Part shown: positions 42,254-50,948 of the stretch, piece after piece
How the letters are laid out: the number at the start of each line of letters is the position of its first letter
Position numbering within the stretch: the stretch's first letter is position 1
Source of the DNA: UBA1413 sp964552955
GTDB taxonomy: Bacteria > Bacteroidota > Bacteroidia > Bacteroidales > Prolixibacteraceae
Direction: 5' to 3'
Length of the DNA: 64,000 nt
NCBI GenBank assembly: GCA_964552955.1
Contig: CAZKIU010000018.1
Span: 4,142 to 68,141 of the forward strand
Made by a program: the position numbers and the translations under genes
Notes under the pieces: model-generated
Seen by the model: only the letters and a program-made list of their open reading frames with translations
The model's database searches: none
Told to the model about the DNA's origin: nothing

Positions 42254-43834
42254 ATGAAAAAGTCGATTCTATTTGCGGCAGCGTTAGTGCTGCTGGTCAT
42301 CACGTCATGTCATAAACCCCAACCGGGGCAGGTCCGTGTCGAGGGCGGCCTGATCCAGGGTACAGTCACGGAAGATCTGACCATTTATAAGGGAATTCCC
42401 TTTGCAGCTCCGCCCGTAGGTGACTTGCGGTGGAAGGCCCCCCGGCCGGTGCATCCCTGGAAGGGAATCCTGCAAACCACCGAATATGCCCCGGCACCTA
42501 TGCAGGCGGGCAATCCCCCTTCCGGGAAAAGCGAGGACTGCCTCTACCTGAACATCTGGGCCCCCGCCAAATCGCCGAAGGAGAAGCTGCCGGTGCTGGT
42601 CTGGATTTACGGGGGAGGATTCAGTTTCGGCTCTACCTCGGAGCCGGTCCACAACGGCGAGCACCTGGCACGAAAGGGAGTGGTGCTTGTGAGCATCGCC
42701 TACCGTGTCGGACAGCTGGGGTTTCTGGCCCATCCTGAGCTGAGCGCCGCAGATCCCAACGGGGCGTCGGGCAATTACGGGATCCTCGACCAGATCGCGG
42801 GATTGCGGTGGATCCGGGACAACATCGCCGCTTTCGGGGGCGATCCGGAGCGGGTGACCATCTTCGGCGAGTCGGCCGGAGGCATCTCGGTGAGCATGCT
42901 GTGCGCCTCGCCCCTCGCCAAAGGGCTGTTTCACGGGGCCATTGCCCAGAGTGGCGGCTCCTTCGGCCCCACACGGCCGGTCACCTTTCCGGGAGAAAAC
43001 ATGAAAACCCTGCAACAGGCAGAACAGGCCGGCGTTGAATATGCCGAAAAGACCGGGGTGGCCTCCCTGGCAGAACTCCGGGCAATGGAAGCCGCCAGGC
43101 TGCCCATGGAATGGGGCATGGGGAATGCCTGGCCCATCGTCGACGGCTACGTGATCCCCGACGACCAGTACCGGATGTACGAAGCCGGAAATTACAATGA
43201 CGTGCCGGTCCTCATCGGGTACAATTCCGACGAAGGGATGAGTTTTCCGTCAGGCCGCACGCCCGAAGAGGCCATTGCCGGGGTGCGGGAGCGGTTTGGC
43301 CCCTTTGCCGACACGCTGATGACGGCCTATCCCTTCGGGGGAAACGGCGTTCCCCGGAGCGCACGCAACCTGATGCGCGATGCCGCCTTCGGATGGCACA
43401 CCTGGGCCTGGGCCAACCTGCAGGCCAGAACCGGAAAGTCGCCGGTCTACTATTACTATTTCGACCAGCACCCCGCATATCCTGCAGATTCGCCACAGGC
43501 CGACCACGGCACGCCGCATGGCGTCGATGTGGCCTACGTATTCATGCATCTCGACCCCAACCAACCCGGCCTGCCGGAGAAAGCCCTGGAGGTGAGCCAG
43601 ATGATGGGCACCTACTGGACCAATTTTGCCAAATACGGCCATCCCAACGGGGAGGGAGTGCCCGAATGGCCGGCCTTCACCAGGGAAAACCCGGTGGTGA
43701 TGCACCTGGGGCCGGCTGTCGCGCCCGGACCGGTGCCCGATGAAACGGCGCTGAAAGTGCTCGATGCCTACTTTGCCTGGCGGCGCTCCCCCGAAGGAGC
43801 AGCCTGGGTTGCTTCTCGGGAAGCCCAGCCATAG
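42254..43834 (+). CDS. Type B carboxylesterase lipoprotein
   Basis: The 526-residue protein has a lipobox VITSC (Cys19) and an intact type B carboxylesterase/lipase domain: SEDCLYLNIW, WIYGGGFSFGS (oxyanion hole), nucleophile Ser207 in FGESAGG, the acid in GYNSDEG, and a late PHGVDVAYVF region with the catalytic His. It would hydrolyse carboxylic esters, possibly acetyl or feruloyl groups on glycans, in the periplasm or at the outer membrane. A TAATTTCG -7-like box lies at 42210-42217. It is monocistronic and GC-rich compared with the island that follows. Confidence 0.92.
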   Translation: MKKSILFAAALVLLVITSCHKPQPGQVRVEGGLIQGTVTEDLTIYKGIPFAAPPVGDLRWKAPRPVHPWKGILQTTEYAPAPMQAGNPPSGKSEDCLYLNIWAPAKSPKEKLPVLVWIYGGGFSFGSTSEPVHNGEHLARKGVVLVSIAYRVGQLGFLAHPELSAADPNGASGNYGILDQIAGLRWIRDNIAAFGGDPERVTIFGESAGGISVSMLCASPLAKGLFHGAIAQSGGSFGPTRPVTFPGENMKTLQQAEQAGVEYAEKTGVASLAELRAMEAARLPMEWGMGNAWPIVDGYVIPDDQYRMYEAGNYNDVPVLIGYNSDEGMSFPSGRTPEEAIAGVRERFGPFADTLMTAYPFGGNGVPRSARNLMRDAAFGWHTWAWANLQARTGKSPVYYYYFDQHPAYPADSPQADHGTPHGVDVAYVFMHLDPNQPGLPEKALEVSQMMGTYWTNFAKYGHPNGEGVPEWPAFTRENPVVMHLGPAVAPGPVPDETALKVLDAYFAWRRSPEGAAWVASREAQP

Positions 43835-44017
43835 GGGGAACCATGAGAAGCCTGATATTCCCGGCCGTGATCACAAAGGGATAAGCCTTAGGGCGATCCT
43901 CCGGCGTATTTATGCGGGCGATCCTTCTGGTTTTCTTTTCCGGAATCACTGCATTATTTGGACAGTAAGGGAGCCCGCTTTCGCGGGAATGCCTTAATCC
44001 ACTGCTCCGGAATTTGG

Positions 44018-44443
44018 TCAACCGCCGAAGAAGAACAAAAAGAACAGCGCCGCATCCTCCGGAACCACTTCCTCGTAGTATCCAAGGGTGGCCCGATTGG
44101 CATTCAACACCCGGCCTTTCTCCAGATAACCAAGGGTAGAGCGGTTGGCGTTTAAGACCCTTCCGTCCTCCACATACCCGAGGGTGGCCCGGTAAGCATT
44201 TAACACCCTCCCCTTTTCAAAGTATCCTAAGGTTGACCGGTTTGCGTTGAGAATCCTGCCCTTTTCCAAATAACCAATTGTAGAGCGGTATTCATTCAGC
44301 ACCCTGCCCTTTTCGAAATAGCCTATGGTTGACCGCTGGGCATTCAACAGCCGTTGGGCCGAGACCGGGTTTGACAGGATGATAATTCCAAGTAAAACTA
44401 TTCCAGACAGTATTGATATGGCCTTTTGTTGATCTATATTCAC
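44018..44443 (-). CDS. Secreted 16-residue repeat protein (5-fold beta-flower type)
   Basis: After a signal peptide (NPVSAQ) the 141-residue protein consists of six nearly perfect 16-residue repeats, consensus LNANRSTLGYLEKGRV, covering about residues 33-128, and ends in a hydrophobic AALFFLFFFGG. Short repeats of this rhythm (G-x-I-x-N-...-x-T-x-GY) with a Phe-rich end are the mark of the Bacteroidota 5-fold beta-flower proteins, whose role is unknown. Adjacent repeats differ mainly at positions 3, 4 and 11, so the array is under selection for sequence while free to expand. It stands alone, divergent from the DUF2075 gene. Confidence 0.85.
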   Translation of the reverse strand: MNIDQQKAISILSGIVLLGIIILSNPVSAQRLLNAQRSTIGYFEKGRVLNEYRSTIGYLEKGRILNANRSTLGYFEKGRVLNAYRATLGYVEDGRVLNANRSTLGYLEKGRVLNANRATLGYYEEVVPEDAALFFLFFFGG

Positions 44444-44563
44444 GACTTGAAGTTAAAAAAGGTGATCCTTAGATTCTATCGTTTCAGCTATAATCTTCCA
44501 ATTGAACCATAGTGGCAGTGTAAGATTATTGTTTACTTTAGTACCCACCAATTCACAAATTTA

Positions 44564-46543
44564 ATGGATAGAGCATACTATTCCGATACCACACAGAATT
44601 TTCTGAGCACTTCAAACGACGAGATTTTAGGTATATTAGTTCGCAATAGCGAATTCTCAGATGAAATCACACAAAAGGGTGCATGGATCGAAGAAGTTAA
44701 AATATTAAAGAAGTTACTTCCGGGTTACGACGGCAAAATCTATTTTGAGTATTCAGTGCCCAGAATGGGTAAGCGAATAGACATCCTATTAATCATAAAA
44801 TCAGTCATTTTCATTTTGGAATTTAAAGTCGGGGAAAAAGAATTTGTTTCTTGCGCCATTGATCAAGTGCTAGATTATGCATTGGACATGAAAAACTTTC
44901 ATGAAACAAGTCATGACAAAATAATCGCCCCAGTGCTCGTATGCACAGATGCTAAAATTACTAATAAATATTTCACCCTAATAACTCACCATGACCAGAT
45001 AGTAGAACCGTTATTTAGCAATAGTGAATCTCTAGGTTTTTTAATTCAAGAGGTTACGAAGTACTTTAATGATCAAGATGAAATTGATATTGAAAGGTGG
45101 GAACAAGGAAGATACCAGCCGACCCCAACCATTGTCGAAGCAGCAATGGCGCTGTATAACAATCATTCTGTAAAAGATATCTCCAGGAGTGATGCGAGTG
45201 CAATTAACCTCAACCAAACATCGGATTACTTATCCCAAATCATAAGAGAATCAAGGGATAAACAAGAAAAAGCAATTTGCTTTGTAACAGGTGTCCCCGG
45301 GGCTGGAAAAACGTTAGTGGGATTAAACATTGCGACTACCCATTTCGACAAGAACAGTGAATTATACAGTGTTTTCCTTTCCGGCAATGGACCACTGGTT
45401 GCCGTCTTACAAGAAGCACTTGCACGTGATAAAATGAAACGTGCTTCACAAAATGGTGGAAAAATCAAAAAGGGGCAAGCCAGGAGTGAAGTGAAGGCTT
45501 TTATCCAAATCGTCCATCATTTCCGGGATGAAGGAATTAAAGACAATCGTCCACCAATTGAACATGTTGTTCTCTTCGATGAAGCCCAAAGGGCTTGGAC
45601 CTTGGAACAAACTGCCAATTTTATGAAAAGGAAAAAGGGTCTTCCCAATTTCGAAATGTCAGAACCTGAATTTCTCATTTCATGCTTAGACCGACATCCT
45701 GACTGGGCAGTTGTTGTATGTTTAGTTGGAGGTGGTCAAGAAATTAATACAGGTGAAGCAGGCATTAGTGAATGGTTCAATTCCCTTGAAAGATCCTATC
45801 CGGATTGGAAGATCTATGTTTCAAATCGTTTAACAGACAATGAATTCAATGCAGAGGAGAATTTGGAAAAAATAAAACATAGGCCGAATGTTATTTATTC
45901 TGAATTCCTTCATTTAGCTGTTTCCATGCGCTCCTTTCGAGCTGAAAATGTTTCAAAACTTGTAAAACAGATACTTGATCTTAACCCAGGTGAGGCTAGG
46001 AAAACATTCTTAGAATTAAAAGATAAATACCCCATTGCAATTACACGCGATATTCAAAAAGCCAAAAACTGGTTAAAGCGAAAAGCCAGAGGTTCAGAAA
46101 GATATGGCATGGTAGTATCATCCCAAGCTCAAAGATTAAAACCATATGCAATCGACGTAAAATCTACCGTTGATCCAATCCAGTGGTTTCTTAATGACAA
46201 AGAGGATATAAGATCATCCTATTATTTGGAAGATGTTGTGACTGAGTTTCAAATTCAGGGATTGGAATTAGATTGGGCTTGTGTTGCCTGGGACGGGGAT
46301 TTCAAATTCAATGGTAAAAATGACTGGATACATCGCAGATTCAGAGGTAAGAGATGGGAAAATATCAATAAGACAGAATTAAAACGATATTTGAAAAATT
46401 CATATAGAGTGTTATTAACACGTGCCCGGCAGGGAATGGTAATTTTTGTACCGGCAGGAGATACAGAAGATCCGACTCGACTGCCGGAATTTTATGATGA
46501 CACCTTCTACTATTTAAAATCTATTGGGTTTGAGGGAATTTGA
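44564..46543 (+). CDS. DUF2075 P-loop protein with N-terminal nuclease-like domain
   Basis: The 659-residue protein begins with a PD-(D/E)xK-like nuclease pattern: Asp73 in RIDILLI and Glu86-Phe87-Lys88 in FILEFKVG. A helicase-type P-loop ATPase follows: GVPGAGKT (Gly243-Thr250), Walker B VVLFDEAQRAW (Asp339, Glu340), a sensor-like CLVGGGQEINTG, and SF1-type late motifs EFQIQGLELDWACVAW and YRVLLTRARQGMVIF. This is the DUF2075 family, often found in mobile or defence-related surroundings. Base composition is clearly AT-richer than the carboxylesterase upstream, which suggests transfer. A small gene follows under its own promoter. Confidence 0.9.
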   Translation: MDRAYYSDTTQNFLSTSNDEILGILVRNSEFSDEITQKGAWIEEVKILKKLLPGYDGKIYFEYSVPRMGKRIDILLIIKSVIFILEFKVGEKEFVSCAIDQVLDYALDMKNFHETSHDKIIAPVLVCTDAKITNKYFTLITHHDQIVEPLFSNSESLGFLIQEVTKYFNDQDEIDIERWEQGRYQPTPTIVEAAMALYNNHSVKDISRSDASAINLNQTSDYLSQIIRESRDKQEKAICFVTGVPGAGKTLVGLNIATTHFDKNSELYSVFLSGNGPLVAVLQEALARDKMKRASQNGGKIKKGQARSEVKAFIQIVHHFRDEGIKDNRPPIEHVVLFDEAQRAWTLEQTANFMKRKKGLPNFEMSEPEFLISCLDRHPDWAVVVCLVGGGQEINTGEAGISEWFNSLERSYPDWKIYVSNRLTDNEFNAEENLEKIKHRPNVIYSEFLHLAVSMRSFRAENVSKLVKQILDLNPGEARKTFLELKDKYPIAITRDIQKAKNWLKRKARGSERYGMVVSSQAQRLKPYAIDVKSTVDPIQWFLNDKEDIRSSYYLEDVVTEFQIQGLELDWACVAWDGDFKFNGKNDWIHRRFRGKRWENINKTELKRYLKNSYRVLLTRARQGMVIFVPAGDTEDPTRLPEFYDDTFYYLKSIGFEGI

Positions 46544-46589
46544 GTATTTCAAACTTTCGGTAATTTTGAAAACTTATTAGTAAAATCTA

Positions 46590-46597
46590 TAACTTTG
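46590..46597 (+). promoter_or_regulatory. -7 box TAACTTTG upstream of the 112-residue gene
   Basis: An exact TAnnTTTG match 30 bases before the ATG at 46627, with a TTTG at 46565-46568 as a -33 candidate. It gives the small gene its own promoter. Confidence 0.5.
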
Positions 46598-46626
46598 TAT
46601 ACTAGTAAATTAGTTTTAAGAATTCC

Positions 46627-46965
46627 ATGGAAAATTCAGAAATAAACATCCAGTTTAATTATGAATATCGGGACGCAGGTAATAATAAAAAATTGGGCTT
46701 TGTCATCTTTGCTAACTCAAACCATATCAAAGATTTAGAACCTATTGAATTACTAATCCGGAAAGAATTGTTTGATGAAGAGTTTTTCTATCCCGACTAT
46801 TTGAATATACCTTCTATTCATTTTGAAAAGTGGAATCGGCAACTTGATCATGACTGGTATCGTTTTGATGATTTGGAATTTACAGTGGATAAAATAACTG
46901 ACACCAGGTCATTTGATGCATTCATTCTGGATATTAAGAAATATTCGAAAAAACCTGTCATTTAA
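46627..46965 (+). CDS. Small protein of unknown function next to DUF2075
   Basis: The 112-residue acidic protein (MENSEINIQFNYEYRDAGN) has alternating beta and helix, many aromatic residues and no signal, membrane segment or known motif. It shares the AT-rich composition of the DUF2075 gene 83 bases upstream and probably arrived with it. Its own promoter argues for separate control; an inhibitor or accessory of the DUF2075 protein is possible but speculative. Confidence 0.7.
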   Translation: MENSEINIQFNYEYRDAGNNKKLGFVIFANSNHIKDLEPIELLIRKELFDEEFFYPDYLNIPSIHFEKWNRQLDHDWYRFDDLEFTVDKITDTRSFDAFILDIKKYSKKPVI

Positions 46966-47013
46966 TGATGTTAAATTGACTGGTATTTAAAAAGACATTT
47001 TTTATCAAATGGC

Positions 47014-47282
47014 ATGTATTTAAATGAATATTTCCATGACCAGTTTGTCCGAATAGATTTTGAAACCATGGGAAAACACATCCTTGCCCTGGACGAGGCC
47101 GCACGGGCCAACGGCTTATTCATCAAAAAGGTGATCCTGACATCAACCTGAAGGACAATCTCTTTCAGCCAGCGCCGGGAAGGGAGATCAGGCGAAGGGG
47201 AATCCCATTTGCTGAAAGCCTGCCAACCGACGTGGACCGCATGCACGACGACCATTATCATGTGGACTTTGGGATAAAGTAA
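47014..47282 (+). pseudogene. Remnant of a murein-endopeptidase-like gene
   Basis: Two adjoining frames give YFHDQFVRIDFETMGKHI and LDEAARANGLFIKKVIL, then after a frameshift near 47140 NLKDNLFQPAPGREIRRRGI and DRMHDDHYHVDFGIK with a stop at 47280-47282. The HDDHYHVDF end is typical of penicillin-insensitive murein endopeptidase-type metallopeptidases, where these His/Asp residues bind zinc. The N-terminal part of the gene is missing, so this is a frameshifted C-terminal remnant. An antisense open frame over the same bases is a shadow. Confidence 0.65.
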
Positions 47283-47469
47283 TAACCAAATCAGGCCGGG
47301 CTTGCTTGTTAATCCGGGACCCATGGATTGAAACCGCATCTTAAATGCCTTTGACTGCAGATGAGCAAGATCCGAACCAATTATTGCACTATTCTGCTTT
47401 ACTGTAGGCTCCCCTTCCAGGTACATTAAGTCATTGCGATGTTGCTGATTTCTCTCAGGAAAAAATGTA

Positions 47470-48411
47470 TCAAGAATAACCATCAAAGAATATATCATCC
47501 CAAACAAACAAATCTTCGAATAACGGTGTGGTTTTTACCCATTTCTGAATATTCATTTCCCGGAAACTTCCCGTTTCCCTGGTTTCTACTATACCCAGCC
47601 AATTCAGGGATTGTTCGAACGTCCTGAAAGTATAGCAATCAGTGAATACTTCCTCCCTGGATCTTCCGAAACGCGGATTAAATTCATCCAACACCACCGG
47701 AAAGGCTTTCATGAATTTTTCAGCATAGAAATTGGCTGAACGTTCTTCTTTCCCGTAACGTTTAAGTAGAACCAGGGTAAATCCAGCCCCGTGCTGACCT
47801 GCCATCTTTGATTCATAACCATCCATCGATCCCCATGATATCCTGGTAAACAAAGCAATGGTCAATTCTGCCAGCAATTCTGAGGGTGAGTCTTTCAGCT
47901 GGGTTCCTTTATGGGTAAGTGATAACTTTCCATTTCTGATTTTCGTCAATTCCAAATCCTTGCATAACCATCTTGTCATCAATATGGGAGAAGAGTCTTT
48001 TTCTGTCCTGACCGGGATCAAAATATGATGCCATATGTCTTCCACTATTTTTAAATCGGTTAATTCCCTGACATGTTTAACCGGCATAGCCCCGGTTTTG
48101 GTCAGTTTCACCTCATTTTCCCGCTGCAAGATATCAAGGTAATGTAAACAAAAGCTTAGAAATGGTGACTGAACATCCTGGCCAAGTTTTACATTCCTGC
48201 TGACTTTTACCAGGGATTGCGGTCCGAATAAATGGTACAACAATCCCTGTAACTGAATTGGAGACAATCCTTCTGTTTCTGGTAACGGCCGGTTGTTTAT
48301 GCGGTTCATTACCTCAGCTGCAATCGAGTCCAGTATATCCTTTGTGACAGGTCCCTTATGCCGGTTGATGGCTTCCTGCATTAACCGGTGTATTTCATCT
48401 TTTTCTGCCAT
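47470..48411 (-). CDS. Protein of unknown function, 313 residues
   Basis: The frame extends to a TTG at 48438, but the ATG at 48411 (MAEKDEIHRLMQEAINRHKG) is the natural start. The protein is soluble and mostly helical. Segments such as SPIQLQGLLYHLFGPQSL and KLTKTGAMPVKHVRELTDL occur in uncharacterised proteins of bacteria that carry plasmid pRiA4b ORF-3-like or SEC-C genes, but I cannot name a family with confidence. The C-terminal half (SLNWLGIVETRETGS) could be a winged helix. Neighbours are a decayed endopeptidase and a toxin-antitoxin pair; composition is moderately AT-rich. Confidence 0.75.
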   Translation of the reverse strand: MAEKDEIHRLMQEAINRHKGPVTKDILDSIAAEVMNRINNRPLPETEGLSPIQLQGLLYHLFGPQSLVKVSRNVKLGQDVQSPFLSFCLHYLDILQRENEVKLTKTGAMPVKHVRELTDLKIVEDIWHHILIPVRTEKDSSPILMTRWLCKDLELTKIRNGKLSLTHKGTQLKDSPSELLAELTIALFTRISWGSMDGYESKMAGQHGAGFTLVLLKRYGKEERSANFYAEKFMKAFPVVLDEFNPRFGRSREEVFTDCYTFRTFEQSLNWLGIVETRETGSFREMNIQKWVKTTPLFEDLFVWDDIFFDGYS

Positions 48412-48549
48412 AGCCGAAATTTTATACAAAAAAACCAATATTTTCGTTTATAATAGAAAATTTTACATGACTAATCCCTGTTACTTTACCGCTGAAACAG
48501 CAAATCAGGCAGCAGCTTAACATCCAGTATGAAAATGAGATTCAAGATC

Positions 48550-48825
48550 TTATTGAAATAAGTCGGAATGGGTACCTGTTCCGATTAACCAGATCTCAGC
48601 ATTGGTTTCATCAATCAGATAAAGCAACAACCAGTCAGGCTTAATATGGGCGCACCAAGTATCGGCAAAATCTCCGCTCAATTTATGTGGTCTATAGTTG
48701 GGAGGCAACTGGCTTTTTTCAGTAAGAAACATTATTGCTTTCTCCAGCAGAATGAGTTTGTATTTCCGTTTTGAGACAATGGTGAAATCTTTCTTAAACT
48801 TTGATGTATAATGAATCTGGTACAT
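48550..48825 (-). CDS. YafQ/RelE-family toxin
   Basis: The 91-residue protein is a type II toxin of the YafQ branch of the RelE/ParE fold: YTSKFKKDFTIVSKRK, the conserved PPNYRPHKLSGDF, then WCAHIKPDWLLLYLID and a C-terminal GTGTHSDLF carrying the catalytic His region. YafQ toxins cleave mRNA on the ribosome. Its ATG comes two bases after the stop of the antitoxin gene, a classical antitoxin-first operon. Confidence 0.92.
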   Translation of the reverse strand: MYQIHYTSKFKKDFTIVSKRKYKLILLEKAIMFLTEKSQLPPNYRPHKLSGDFADTWCAHIKPDWLLLYLIDETNAEIWLIGTGTHSDLFQ

Positions 48826-48827
48826 AA

Positions 48828-49253
48828 CTAAGCTTCGAGCTGCTTAAAGAGGTCTTTCACATCTTTGGCTTTGTACCCTTTTTTAGCCCGGGCTCTTCTA
48901 ATGGATTGAATGGTCTCATCGTTTGGAATGTCATCAAATTCAATATCATTCCCTGCTTTTGATAGATCCCTGAGCAATCCGATAAGATATTTTCCCCTGG
49001 TTGTTGCAGGGCTGATTTTTACATATACTGGTTCTATGATAGGGTTCTCAAGCCTAGTTTCAGCTTCGTTCAATTCTATAAAGTTAGCTTTACCGGACAC
49101 AATTTCATTCAGTTCACCCGCCAGATATTTCTGATTTCTGATGAAGTCTTCACTTTCAGGAATTATCTCGACTTCATCCTTGCTGAATTTACTCAATAGC
49201 CAAATCAGTTTGTCGTAAATCTTGTCATTGATCCTTAACCGGACTGTTTGCAT
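48828..49253 (-). CDS. Antitoxin of the YafQ-type pair, two-module
   Basis: The open frame extends upstream to 49415, but the ATG at 49253 (MQTVRLRINDKIYDKLIWLL) is the natural start and gives 141 residues. Residues 1-75 look like a complete small antitoxin (VRLRINDKIYDKLIWLLSKF, then YLAGELNEIVSGKA). Residues about 80-141 (YLIGLLRDLSKAGNDIEFDD, PNDETIQSIRRARAKKGYK) look like the toxin-wrapping tail of another antitoxin type. It should neutralise the adjacent toxin and may repress the operon. Usual antitoxins of either type are 65-95 residues, so the length is odd. Confidence 0.82.
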   Translation of the reverse strand: MQTVRLRINDKIYDKLIWLLSKFSKDEVEIIPESEDFIRNQKYLAGELNEIVSGKANFIELNEAETRLENPIIEPVYVKISPATTRGKYLIGLLRDLSKAGNDIEFDDIPNDETIQSIRRARAKKGYKAKDVKDLFKQLEA

Positions 49254-49599
49254 GGTTTCTTTTTTATCAAATATAGTGATTTTCCGGACGCCCTGATCGC
49301 AATTCCGGTTACCCCATTCAAGGGAAGGCCATATATTGTTAAAAAGGAACCATGACGCAACATTTCCGCTAATTTTGAGTCTTGGAAGTGAGACCGATGG
49401 ATTGAAACGCATCACATCAGCATTAACCGGGATCCTTAAACGGCGGGCTACCCAGTAGACCTCCCACTTCAGTTATCAAAAAAAATCTGATCTGTCACTG
49501 TAGATCTAAAAACAATCACGAATGCATAAAACCTAAATTAATAGTTAAACTTGTTATTTATGGCCTAAATTATTAACTTCGTATATAAAATAAGGCAAG
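49254..49599. other. Intergenic region between TA operon and second DUF4143 ATPase
   Basis: It holds the left copy of the direct repeat (49355-49483) and, to its right, an AT-rich promoter region for the ATPase with a TAACTTCG -7-like box at 49574-49581 and a repeated CCTAAATTA motif. No gene recognised. Confidence 0.55.
49355..49483. repeat. Left copy of a ~128-bp direct repeat flanking the second DUF4143 ATPase
   Basis: The stretch from ACGCAACATTTC to ATCAAAA reappears at 50809-50937 in the same orientation. The first 49 bases differ at about five positions; the remainder is more diverged but keeps length to within a base or two and ends in the same TCAAAA. Confidence 0.8.
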
Positions 49600-50727
49600 A
49601 TGTACCAGCGGGATGTAATGGACATAGTGAATAAGTGGTTATCATCCAAAGAGATAATAATTCTTTACGGAGCCAGACAGGTTGGTAAATCCACGCTTCT
49701 AGAAATAATGGCATCTGAAAATCCCGGAATGGTGATTTTGAATTGTGAGAATCCTGTAGTTTCTGATATCCTGGAGAGCAAAGATGTCAACCGGATATTA
49801 GCGCTTTTTAATGGATCGGACATTGTTGCACTTGATGAAGCCCAGGCAGTTCATGATATTGGTAAAATCATGAAATTTTTGTATGATGACAAACGGGTTA
49901 CCCAAAAAATCCTGGCAACCGGATCAAGTAGTTTCGAGTTGGCCAATATTACTGGTGAACCGCTTACGGGAAGGAATGTAAAATTCAGATTATATCCCTT
50001 ATCCATACACGAGATATCACAAAAAAAAGGATGGCTGGCATTACTGGAATCATTGAATGACTTATTGATCTATGGAAGTTATCCCGGAATCGTGGATTTA
50101 CCTGTGGTTGAGAAGAAAAGAAAACTACTGGAGATGTCGGGAGATTATCTATTTAAGGACATTTACAAATTTGAACAATTACGAAGCCCTGAAATTTTGC
50201 GTAAGCTGGTAAAAGCCATTGCCTTAAAGATTGGAAACCTTGTTTCCGTTCCGGAACTGGCCGGCATGACCGGAGTATCCGTATTAACGGTGGAACGTTA
50301 CCTTGATTTGCTCGAAAAGAGTTTTGTCATTTTCAAACTTACTTCGTACAGCAACAATTTGCGGAATGAGCTTAAAAAAAGCAGGAAGTACTATTTTTAT
50401 GACAACGGGATCAGGAATGCCGTATTAAACAATTTTATTTCTGTCAATGAACGGACTGACATTGGCGCGCTATGGGAGAATTTTTGTATTTCAGAATATC
50501 TGAAGGTGATAGAAAACAACCAGAGGCTATCTAATCTTTACTTTTGGCGGACTTATGATGGCGCTGAGATTGATCTGGTGGAAGAAAAGGATGGTCAACT
50601 CTTTGCTTTTGAATTTAAATGGAACCCGTCGAAACAACCATCGCTCCCTGCAAGTTTCAGGGGAAATTATGCAGTCGCCGGGTTAGAAGTGGTAAACCGG
50701 GAAAGACTTGACTTTTTTGTCCGGTAA
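49600..50727 (+). CDS. AAA ATPase with DUF4143 C-terminal domain (second copy)
   Basis: The 375-residue protein has Walker A GARQVGKST (Gly24-Thr32), Walker B DIVALDEAQ (about 74-82), ATGSSSFELAN, a winged-helix part (VPELAGMTGVSVLTVERYLD) and the DUF4143 nuclease-like end FWRTYDGAEIDLVEEKDGQL with FAFEFKW. It belongs to the same broad family as the protein at 37756 but is only distantly similar to it, so they are separate acquisitions rather than a recent duplication. It is AT-rich and lies exactly between two copies of a ~128-bp direct repeat. Confidence 0.92.
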   Translation: MYQRDVMDIVNKWLSSKEIIILYGARQVGKSTLLEIMASENPGMVILNCENPVVSDILESKDVNRILALFNGSDIVALDEAQAVHDIGKIMKFLYDDKRVTQKILATGSSSFELANITGEPLTGRNVKFRLYPLSIHEISQKKGWLALLESLNDLLIYGSYPGIVDLPVVEKKRKLLEMSGDYLFKDIYKFEQLRSPEILRKLVKAIALKIGNLVSVPELAGMTGVSVLTVERYLDLLEKSFVIFKLTSYSNNLRNELKKSRKYYFYDNGIRNAVLNNFISVNERTDIGALWENFCISEYLKVIENNQRLSNLYFWRTYDGAEIDLVEEKDGQLFAFEFKWNPSKQPSLPASFRGNYAVAGLEVVNRERLDFFVR

Positions 50728-50808
50728 TGATTCCGGAAGTGTCACCAAATCTGATTTTCATATTCTTAATCCATGCAAATGGCAAAGGATCATTTTTCTA
50801 CTCCTATT

Positions 50809-50937
50809 ACGCAACATTTCTGCTAATTTTGAATCTTGGTAGTGAAACCGATGGATTAATACTGCATCAGTAAGGCTTTAACCAGGATTCTGTTATGGAG
50901 TTTAACCCAGGAGGCCGCCCATTTCAGAGATCAAAAC
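50809..50937. repeat. Right copy of the ~128-bp direct repeat
   Basis: Homologous to 49355-49483 in the same orientation. This copy ends 12 bases before the start of the lipoprotein gene at 50949 and therefore contains that gene's upstream region, suggesting it is the original and the left one the duplicate. Confidence 0.8.
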
Positions 50938-50948
50938 ATCATTGGATT

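Noticed and set aside
46971..47507. 178-codon open frame on the minus strand
   Set aside because: It overlaps the neighbouring real gene at one end and is antisense to the endopeptidase remnant; no motif.
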